DNA of 64,000 nt from JAAXPZ01 sp965215705 (GTDB taxonomy: Bacteria; Campylobacterota; Campylobacteria; Campylobacterales; Sulfurovaceae). The notes below the pieces were generated by a model. That model was not told where the DNA came from, ran no database searches, and saw only the letters and a list, made by a program, of their open reading frames with translations. Shown in pieces: positions 58,524 to 64,000 of the stretch; position 1 is the stretch's first letter; the number at the start of each line of letters is the position of its first letter. The stretch covers positions 62,001 through 126,000 of the forward strand of contig CBDCEE010000002.1 of NCBI GenBank assembly GCA_965215705.1, read 5' to 3'. Position numbers and translations under genes: made by a program.

Positions 58524-60734
58524 ATGATGCAAAATGAGAAACGAAGCATCATCCAGAAACTTGATCTAGAAGGGTATCTCCAGAGATTCCAGCATTTCCT
58601 TGCTCGCTCCAAACATGTGGCGATGGAGGGGGATATCAATCAGCACTACCGCTATGTCAAAGCGCTGGAATCTATCGAATTTCCTCCACCACCCGAACTT
58701 CCTGTTATGGAGTCTCCTTTGGCCCGTCTTCGTAAACAGGCAGTACTCTCACTCGATGAACTCTATGCCTTTGTGCAGATGATACAGTACTTTAACCGTC
58801 TCAAAACCATTGCCCTGCCTGAGCCACTCTCAAGCTGGATACATGGGATAGAAGTACATGAAGAGATACGTCATGTATTGGGCTATTTTACTGATGAAGG
58901 AGAGATCAATCCCTCTCGTGAACCAGAGCTCTCTGATATCAATCGTGCACTTCAGCACAACAGACGTGCTATCAAAGATGCACTCTACAAGCTTACGCAT
59001 TCTGCGAGGCTCACAGATTTTCTGGTCGATACACAAGTGCATTTCCAAAATGGAGAAGAGACACTGCTGGTGAGAGGAGGGTTCAACCAGGCCATCAAGG
59101 CGACAGTGGTAGGACGCAGTAGCGGGGGATTTTTCTATATCGTGCCCCACCAGATCGCTTCGCTCAAGACCCAGGCAGATACGCTTCAAAACCGAAAAGA
59201 GGAGATTGTGTGGCGATACTGTAAGCAGTTTTCCCATACCTTTCATACGTGGGAGCGATTTTTATACTATATTGACAGAGAGTATGACCGTTTTGATCAC
59301 TATCAAGCGAGAGTGCAGTTTGCTAAAGCCTATGAATATGTCTTTGTATTACCTTCAAAAGAGAAAGGGATTGTGTTGGAAGCGTTTGCACATCCTGCTA
59401 TTGAGGACCCGGTACCGGTGACCATACAGCTGAACAGACCGATCATGCTGATCACTGGTGTCAATGCCGGAGGGAAAACGATGCTGCTCAAGTCGATACT
59501 CTCAGCAGTCTATATGAGTAAATATCTCCTTCCCTTTCACTGTAATAGCAGCAAAACCCGTATCGGTCGATACAAAAATATCGAAGCAATCATCGATGAT
59601 CCACAGTCAGTCAAAAATGATATCTCTACCTTTGCAGGACGGATGCTGGAATTCTCCAAGCTTTTTCGTCAAAAAGAGGCACTGATCGGTGTGGATGAGA
59701 TAGAGTTGGGTACAGATGCCGATGAAGCGGCGGCACTGTTCAAGGTCTTGCTGGAGGAACTGAAACGCAGAGGCAATACCTTTGTAGTGACTACCCACCA
59801 CAAAAGGTTGGCTTCGCTTATGGCAGCAGATGAGGAGGTAGAGTTGATTGCAGCGCTATATGATGAAGAGAAGAGACTACCTACCTATACTTTTTTGCAA
59901 GGGAGTATCGGAAAGAGTTATGCTTTTGAGACAGCAGAACGCTATGGTATCTCTCCACTGGTGGTGGAAAAAGCAAAAGAGTTTTATGGTGAAGACAAAG
60001 AGAAGCTGGGAGAGCTGATAGAAAAATCTACAGCCTTAGAACGTGAGATGAGGCTTAAGATCCTTTCGATGGAGGAACAGGAGCAGAAGCTTCAGAAGAA
60101 GCAGAGACATCTTGAGACACTAGAAGAGAAGATGCAGGAGGAGCAACGCAAAGTATTGGCAACACTGGAAAATAGATACAATGCAGCCACCAAGAGAGCA
60201 CAGCAGGTACTCAAGACCAAAGAATCAGCGGATGGAAGAAGGCTACTCAATGAAGCACATAAACATAAGCAAAAAGCAAAAAAAGAGCCTGAAGCAATAC
60301 CGACAGTACTCCAAGTCGGGGATAGGGTAAAATACCGATCTCATCGGGGAGAGATTCTCTCTATGAAAGCAAAAGAGGCGACGATCATAGTAGATGGACT
60401 TAAAATGAGAGTGCCTTTAAAAGAGCTCAGGAAGAGTATAGAAGCAGTGCCAAAGAGAAAGCTGCAGCCGCCTAAAATAGGCACAACAGTGGAGAAGACT
60501 GGTGCTTCTATGTCAATCAAACTGCTGGGTATGTTTGGAGATGAAGCCATCGAAAAAGTGGATAAATTTCTCTCAGATGCACTGGTAAATGGCCTGAATG
60601 AGGTGGAAATCATCCATGGTACGGGGAGCGGGATATTGGCAAAACTGGTGACTGAGTATCTCCATGATCATCCAAAGATACAAAAGTTTTACAGGGTTCC
60701 TGGAAATTTAGGAGTCACCATTGTGGAGCTGTAG
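58524..60734 (+). CDS. mutS2: Endonuclease MutS2
   Basis: MutS2 resolves branched DNA and limits recombination between diverged sequences; in some bacteria it rescues stalled ribosomes. The 736-residue protein has a core domain, the Walker A motif 'GVNAGGKT' (about 312-319), 'GVDEIELGTDADE' as Walker B, a long coiled coil, and a C-terminal Smr nuclease domain with 'VEIIHGTGSGIL'. The length is standard. Confidence 0.95.
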   Translation: MMQNEKRSIIQKLDLEGYLQRFQHFLARSKHVAMEGDINQHYRYVKALESIEFPPPPELPVMESPLARLRKQAVLSLDELYAFVQMIQYFNRLKTIALPEPLSSWIHGIEVHEEIRHVLGYFTDEGEINPSREPELSDINRALQHNRRAIKDALYKLTHSARLTDFLVDTQVHFQNGEETLLVRGGFNQAIKATVVGRSSGGFFYIVPHQIASLKTQADTLQNRKEEIVWRYCKQFSHTFHTWERFLYYIDREYDRFDHYQARVQFAKAYEYVFVLPSKEKGIVLEAFAHPAIEDPVPVTIQLNRPIMLITGVNAGGKTMLLKSILSAVYMSKYLLPFHCNSSKTRIGRYKNIEAIIDDPQSVKNDISTFAGRMLEFSKLFRQKEALIGVDEIELGTDADEAAALFKVLLEELKRRGNTFVVTTHHKRLASLMAADEEVELIAALYDEEKRLPTYTFLQGSIGKSYAFETAERYGISPLVVEKAKEFYGEDKEKLGELIEKSTALEREMRLKILSMEEQEQKLQKKQRHLETLEEKMQEEQRKVLATLENRYNAATKRAQQVLKTKESADGRRLLNEAHKHKQKAKKEPEAIPTVLQVGDRVKYRSHRGEILSMKAKEATIIVDGLKMRVPLKELRKSIEAVPKRKLQPPKIGTTVEKTGASMSIKLLGMFGDEAIEKVDKFLSDALVNGLNEVEIIHGTGSGILAKLVTEYLHDHPKIQKFYRVPGNLGVTIVEL

Positions 60735-60804
60735 AAAAAATTTGGCTTAACTTGGATATAATTATCGAAATTATTCAGAATTACAACAGAACAAGGAGAC
60801 CATA

Positions 60805-61383
60805 GTGAGTCTAAAAGATCAGGCAGGATTTGTCAAAGAGGCACTGAGTGGAGATGAGAAGATACTGGAGAGTGCGTTCAAACTGGAGAAGCTCTATAAA
60901 AAACATAAGCTGAAGCTCTGGAGTGCAGTGGTGTTGTTGGTACTTTTCTTTGGTGCTAGAGCAGGGATGCAAGCGTATCGAAACGCGACGCTCCACAGTG
61001 CGAATGAGGCATTGCTGACGCTTCAAAAGAATCCTAACGATACGACTGCATTGGCAACACTCAAAGAGAAGAATACAAAACTCTATGAGCTCTTTAGTTA
61101 TATGCAGGCAGTCAAAAGTAAAGATGCTGCTGCACTGAAAAAGCTTCACACCAGTAGTGATGAGATCCTTGCTGATATCAGCACATACCATGCAGCACTT
61201 TTAGAGTCAAAAGTTTCAGATTCCAAATACTATCAAGAGTTGGCACTGGTAGAAGAGGCTTTTGAAGCATTAAAGAATGGTAAAAAAGAGATCGCCAAGC
61301 AGAAGCTGTCACTGGTAGGAGAGAACTCTCCGGTCAGTAGTATTGCCAGACTGCTTAAGCACTACACCATAGAGGTAAAATAG
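60805..61383 (+). CDS. Hypothetical membrane-anchored TPR-like protein
   Basis: The 192-residue protein has a cytosolic N-terminal ~35 residues, one membrane helix (about 37-53), and a helical periplasmic part with repeated A-L-x-x-L patterns like degenerate tetratricopeptide repeats. This layout is like YfgM, a partner of the Sec translocon, but the match is only in form. It starts at GTG 60805 after AAGGAG and precedes the second xer gene by 8 bp. Confidence 0.6.
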   Translation: MSLKDQAGFVKEALSGDEKILESAFKLEKLYKKHKLKLWSAVVLLVLFFGARAGMQAYRNATLHSANEALLTLQKNPNDTTALATLKEKNTKLYELFSYMQAVKSKDAAALKKLHTSSDEILADISTYHAALLESKVSDSKYYQELALVEEAFEALKNGKKEIAKQKLSLVGENSPVSSIARLLKHYTIEVK

Positions 61384-61391
61384 TAGACACT

Positions 61392-62240
61392 ATGCCACGA
61401 AGAGATCCTCAAGCAAATAGTGATCTCCTTGTTGCCTTTCAAGAGTATATCGGTGTGGTCAAAGCACTGGATAAAAATACCGTTAGCGCCTATCTCTCAG
61501 ATATCAAGCAGGCTGAAGAGCAGGTGGGGAAACCAATGCTTGCTATAGAGAATAGTGATATCCTCTCTTTTCTGGCTCAGTTCGACAACAAAAGAACGCT
61601 TAACCGTAAACTTTCTGCGATCAACGCCTTTTTCAACTTTTGTCATATCCATGATTTTAATGACAGACATCTAAAGATACCGATGGCAAAGATACCACAG
61701 AATTTGCCCAAATACCTTTCACTGGAAGAGATCATGTCCGGGATAGCACTGATCGATACCCAAACAACCATAGGGAAGAGAGATTATGCCCTGATCCTTT
61801 TTCTCTATGCCAGTGGCTGTCGTATCTCTGAAGCACTTTCAGTAAGGCGAAATGATATTGTAGAGGGTTGGCTCAAGATCAGGTATGCCAAGGGAGAGAA
61901 AGAGCGTATGGTGCCACTCGCACCACTAGCGATCGAGGCATTGGATCAATATCTGGAGGATGCGGATATAAGGAGTAGCCATTTGTGGCTCAACTACAGA
62001 GGAGGAGTACTGAGTCGTATCTCTGCCTATAAGATAGTGAAAAAGTATTTGGGTGTTTCTCCCCATGTGTTACGACACTCTTTTGCTTCTGCTCTGATTA
62101 TAGGGGGCGCAGATTTGAGGGTGGTGCAGGAACTCCTGGGGCACAGCTCACTTATTACCACGCAGATATATACACATATAGAGCGTAAAGAGCTGAAAGA
62201 GACGGTCAACCGATACCACCCACTGAAAGAGAAAATATGA
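61392..62240 (+). CDS. xerH: Xer-type tyrosine recombinase (second copy)
   Basis: The 282-residue recombinase has catalytic Arg in 'LYASGCRISEALSVR', H-x-x-R in 'HVLRHSFASALIIGG' and 'LGHSSLITTQIYTHI' with His and Tyr. Single-recombinase Xer systems (XerH/difH) are usual in this phylum; this and the gene at 38.1 kb are both candidates. It overlaps the next small gene by 4 bp. Confidence 0.88.
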   Translation: MPRRDPQANSDLLVAFQEYIGVVKALDKNTVSAYLSDIKQAEEQVGKPMLAIENSDILSFLAQFDNKRTLNRKLSAINAFFNFCHIHDFNDRHLKIPMAKIPQNLPKYLSLEEIMSGIALIDTQTTIGKRDYALILFLYASGCRISEALSVRRNDIVEGWLKIRYAKGEKERMVPLAPLAIEALDQYLEDADIRSSHLWLNYRGGVLSRISAYKIVKKYLGVSPHVLRHSFASALIIGGADLRVVQELLGHSSLITTQIYTHIERKELKETVNRYHPLKEKI

Positions 62241-62566
62241 AAAAGATCGTAGAACACTATAGAAAAAAAGGGATATTGTTTCGTTCTCTGAAGCGTATCC
62301 CTACCAAAGAGTTGGGATCACGTAAAAAAGTGGAGATCTATCTGGGTGTCGATACCAAAACATACTACACGATGATCATCTTTATAGAGAAAAAGAGTCG
62401 TATTTTGAGAAAAGAGGCAGAAGAGATCATGCTGTTTCATGACAAGCTTGAAAAACAGATCGCATCAAAGATTCTTAAAAAATATATAGTGATCAAGGCA
62501 CCTTTATGCTCAAAAGCTAAAAAGAGTATGGAAGAAAAAGGGTGGAAAGTAGAAGAGGTAGAATAG
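62237..62566 (+). CDS. Hypothetical protein
   Basis: A 109-residue basic protein, coupled to the upstream xer gene by an ATGA overlap. The centre, 'KVEIYLGVDTKTYYTMIIFIEKKSR', is beta-rich, and a cysteine lies near the end in 'KAPLCSKAKK'. Not recognised; similar lineage-specific genes follow xer in relatives. Confidence 0.6.
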   Translation: MKKIVEHYRKKGILFRSLKRIPTKELGSRKKVEIYLGVDTKTYYTMIIFIEKKSRILRKEAEEIMLFHDKLEKQIASKILKKYIVIKAPLCSKAKKSMEEKGWKVEEVE

Positions 62567-62589
62567 GAGATAAAGAGGCTTATGCCCCT

Positions 62590-62808
62590 TTATTTTTTAC
62601 GATACTCTAGTATCATTTTGAGTGCTTCATCTTTGAGGAGAAGTTTCTCTTTCTTCATCGTTTCAATCTCTACATCATTGAGGTGCAGTCTGCCTTCGTC
62701 TGCATCTGTGGTTTTTTGATCCAACTCATTATGTCTTTCAAATATCTTTGCAAAGTGCGCATTTTGCATTTTAAGGTCGTGTATCTCATCTCTATATTCT
62801 GTTAGCAT
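62590..62808 (-). CDS. YdcH/DUF465 family protein
   Basis: A 72-residue helical protein. The pattern 'HDLKMQNAHFAKIFERHNELDQKTTDAD' and the later K-K-E-K-L-x-L-K-D match the DUF465 family of small coiled-coil proteins. Function unknown. It lies between xer and argJ. Confidence 0.82.
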   Translation of the reverse strand: MLTEYRDEIHDLKMQNAHFAKIFERHNELDQKTTDADEGRLHLNDVEIETMKKEKLLLKDEALKMILEYRKK

Positions 62809-62872
62809 AGTGTCTCCTGTTATAAGTTTGTTATTTTTATTATAACGTTTTTGCGGTTAGTGTGAGGTAAAA

Positions 62873-64000
62873 TCAGGTTCTGTATTCTGCATTGATCTTG
62901 ACATACTCATAGCTGAGATCACAGCCATAGGAGGTGTAATTCTCTTCTCCAAGCCCCAGATCGCAGGTGACCTTGAATCGTTCTTTTTTCATAATAGTAT
63001 AGGCTTGTGCTTCACGCTTGGCATCCAGTTCCCTGCAGGTATGAGAGTAGATCAGGAGATCATCATAATAGATACTAAGCGTTTGCTCATCACAGGTGAT
63101 ACCACTCGCACCAATAGTAGAGGCGATGCGTCCCCAGTTGGGATCTTCACCGAAGAGTGCTGTCTTGACCAGGAGAGAGTTGCTTAGTGCCATGCTTGCT
63201 TTTTGGGCATCTTCTATTGTTTTTGCACCTTTGACCTCAAAAGCAACCAGTTTACTGGCACCTTCGCCATCTTGCAGGATCATCATTGCCAGTTCAAACA
63301 TGATCTGATTGAGCGCCTCTGCAAATGCTTCTTTGTGATAAGCGTTACTTTTTTTATTTGACAGTAGCATCACCGTATCATTGGTGGAGGTGTCACCATC
63401 TACAGAGATACGGTTGAATGACTGTTCTGTTCCTATGGTAAGCAGTGCATCCATATCCTTCTTTGGGATATCTGCGTCAGTAACGATAAAGCAGAGCATA
63501 GTTGCCATGCTGGGATTTATCATACCCGCACCCTTGCAGATCGCTGCGATATGAAAGCTTTCTCCATTTTCCAGTATGACTTTATACGCAAGCTCTTTTT
63601 TAAACTGATCTGTGGTCATAATCGCTTTTGCAGCTTTATCTGAGTGTTTGGCCTGAAAATCAAAATGGTCAAAAGCAGTCACTATTTTGTCGATGGGCAG
63701 GCGGTATCCTATCACTCCTGTAGAGGACATGATAGGGTTGTGTACTGTTAATGTATCGGAGAGGGCAGTCATAAGAGTATCGATATCTTCTATGCCTTTC
63801 TCTCCGGTCATGGCATTGGCATTTTTGGCATTGATCAGTATAAAGTCAGTCTGGAATCCCTCTGGGTATCTCTGAAAATGTTTGATAGGAGCTGCCTGAA
63901 ACTGATTGGAGGTAAACACAGCAGAGATATCACAAGGTGCAGTACTACGGATGAAGGCAACATCTCCTTGCTCCTTGTCTGGCCGCATACCGACATTGAC
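62873..64000 (-). CDS. argJ: Glutamate N-acetyltransferase / ArgJ (5'-truncated by the window)
   Basis: ArgJ recycles the acetyl group between ornithine and glutamate in arginine synthesis, and often also makes N-acetylglutamate. The gene is open to the window edge (base 64000), so only the N-terminal few residues are missing; ~375 residues are visible. The autoprocessing Thr nucleophile is in 'AIMTTDQFKKELAYK', and 'GKGAGMINPSMATMLCFI'-type substrate-binding sequence is present as C-K-G-A-G-M-I-N-P. It lies at the right end on the minus strand. Confidence 0.95.
   Translation of the reverse strand, partial: VNVGMRPDKEQGDVAFIRSTAPCDISAVFTSNQFQAAPIKHFQRYPEGFQTDFILINAKNANAMTGEKGIEDIDTLMTALSDTLTVHNPIMSSTGVIGYRLPIDKIVTAFDHFDFQAKHSDKAAKAIMTTDQFKKELAYKVILENGESFHIAAICKGAGMINPSMATMLCFIVTDADIPKKDMDALLTIGTEQSFNRISVDGDTSTNDTVMLLSNKKSNAYHKEAFAEALNQIMFELAMMILQDGEGASKLVAFEVKGAKTIEDAQKASMALSNSLLVKTALFGEDPNWGRIASTIGASGITCDEQTLSIYYDDLLIYSHTCRELDAKREAQAYTIMKKERFKVTCDLGLGEENYTSYGCDLSYEYVKINAEYRT

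Overview
The window looks like a chromosome segment of a Campylobacterota (epsilonproteobacterial) bacterium close to Sulfurovum. Supporting signs are an MqnP-type prenyltransferase of the futalosine menaquinone route, an HP0268-family protein, a short PssA, two XerH-like recombinases, a MOMP-like porin, and densely packed housekeeping genes with frequent ATGA or TTGA overlaps. It is cut at both ends: nuoN is missing its 5' part at base 1 and argJ is missing its 5' part at base 64000.

Layout. 1-5117 is core chromosome: nuoN, a DUF1858/DUF2249 protein, a small coiled-coil protein, miaA, pssA, mqnP, ung and a tRNA-Arg(GCG). About 5.1-28.1 kb is a 23-kb genomic island inserted in the 3' end of that tRNA. 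A 50-bp perfect direct repeat (5069-5118 and 28052-28101) bounds it, a tyrosine integrase lies just inside the right end, and the same tandem 12-bp-period repeat lies just inside both ends. 28.3-64 kb is core again: gmk, tatA, argS, rsfS-nadD, pgk-tpiA, nusA, miaB, two xer genes, tilS, rimO, a porin, pabC-like, carbonic anhydrase, pyrC, yidD-lnt, yajC-secD-secF, two aminotransferases, dacB, murC, mutS2 and argJ.

The island is a patchwork of defence and unknown modules. From the left: an HTH/excisionase-like gene and a winged-helix gene followed by short tandem repeats; a CBASS operon on the minus strand (small membrane protein, patatin phospholipase, CD-NTase ending in Gly, E2-like protein, a short DUF2188-like gene); a WYL regulator translationally coupled to a type I restriction-modification operon whose hsdR carries an apparent one-base frameshift; an AbiEi/AbiEii pair with a perfect 12-bp inverted repeat upstream; a second, mid-island tyrosine recombinase; an orphan HicB-like gene; an XRE regulator with two operator-like sites, divergent from an undescribed run of membrane proteins that includes a J-domain-like protein with RPD in place of HPD; and an AT-rich unknown gene that appears split by loss of one CT unit.

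The right-hand core shows several kinds of repeat activity. An IS1595-like element (43441-44176) sits inside the signal-peptide codons of a porin gene. Heptanucleotide tandem repeats lie inside tilS, pyrC and lnt. Dispersed palindromic repeats, including a 122-bp tandem array, fill several gaps. A 26-bp perfect inverted repeat separates convergent tpiA and nusA. The best candidate for an undescribed system is the XRE/membrane/J-like cluster at 20.4-23.8 kb; the best-supported defence finding is the short type II CBASS operon with an additional membrane gene.
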